From an uncultured Collinsella sp. (GTDB lineage Bacteria; Actinomycetota; Coriobacteriia; Coriobacteriales; Coriobacteriaceae): a DNA stretch of 5,424 bases. Each line of letters starts with the position of its first letter. Position 1 is the stretch's first letter. The stretch is from the NCBI GenBank assembly GCA_902478985.1, contig CABSNH010000113.1, positions 1-5,424 of the forward strand, written 5' to 3'. Below the pieces are notes generated by a model that searched no databases, had not been told where the DNA came from, and saw only the letters and a program-made list of their open reading frames with translations. Made by a program: the position numbers and the translations under genes. Of the stretch, positions 5,296-5,424 are shown in pieces.

Positions 5296-5424
5296 GGTTT
5301 CGATGAAGGCGGCGATGCGAGTCTCGATCTGGCCCATGTCGCCATTGCTGTAGTCGGTCTCGATCTTCATGTACGGAATACCCGCACCCTCGACGGCCTC
5401 CTGCATGCGCGAGCTCTCCACGTT
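5290..5424 (-). CDS. 2-hydroxyacyl-CoA dehydratase / double-cubane reductase family subunit, C-terminal end only
   Basis: Only the last 44 codons are inside the window, ending at TAG 5292-5290; the N-terminus lies beyond the right edge. The tail reads GIPYMKIETDYSNGDMGQ followed by an IETRIAAFIETL ending. This matches the typical C-terminus of HgdB/FldC-type dehydratase subunits and related double-cubane anaerobic reductases: an IPxxKIETDY strand, a G-Q-x-x-T-R helix and an AFIE end. These enzymes hold [4Fe-4S] or double-cubane clusters and need the ATP-driven activase encoded just downstream, so the two genes are a functional pair. The substrate cannot be read from this fragment. The family call rests on a short segment plus the neighbour. 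Confidence 0.75.
   Translation of the reverse strand, partial: NVESSRMQEAVEGAGIPYMKIETDYSNGDMGQIETRIAAFIETL

Noticed and set aside
1..5424. CRISPR array, tRNA or rRNA genes, transposase
   Set aside because: I saw no regularly spaced direct repeats, no tRNA-like cloverleaf and no transposase motifs; selC in particular is not in the window.

Overview
The window is GC-rich, strongly G/C-biased at third codon positions, and every real gene lies on the minus strand, so transcription runs from high to low coordinates. The gene content is a selenium-utilisation cassette, an acyl-CoA-dehydratase-type activase and a BrnQ transporter. Together with the base composition it suggests a strictly anaerobic, selenoprotein-making gut bacterium. 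A Coriobacteriia member such as Collinsella is my best guess, but this is inference from style and not proof.

Layout in order of transcription: (1) 5424-5290, the last 44 codons of a 2-hydroxyacyl-CoA dehydratase/double-cubane-type reductase subunit. (2) 5289-5136, a 154-base gap dominated by a long imperfect inverted repeat whose outer arm overlaps the stop codon of the first gene. (3) 5135-4371, an ATP-dependent [4Fe-4S] activase of the HgdC/YjiL family. (4) 4300-3251, selD, selenide,water dikinase. An in-frame UGA occupies its catalytic position 17 and a SECIS-like hairpin follows, so this SelD is very probably itself a selenoprotein. Conventional ORF calling loses its N-terminus. (5) 3190-2564, yedF. 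(6) 2544-2293, a small DUF3343 putative Se/S carrier. (7) 2296-1157, a class V aminotransferase/cysteine-desulfurase-like PLP enzyme whose start overlaps the DUF3343 stop. (8) A clean rho-independent terminator at 1133-1101. (9) 1079-1, brnQ, a branched-chain amino acid carrier whose C-terminus runs off the window.

How it fits together (inference): the PLP enzyme could mobilise Se or S from (seleno)cysteine, DUF3343 and YedF could carry it as persulfide/perselenide, and SelD makes selenophosphate for Sec-tRNA synthesis and perhaps selenium-cofactor enzymes. The SelD step itself needs Sec, which makes it a possible selenium-sensing loop. The activase and its dehydratase/reductase partner form a separate low-potential redox pair upstream. 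The most interesting items are the Sec-containing SelD with its SECIS, the large palindromic element at 5188-5295, and the palindromes in the selD-yedF gap.
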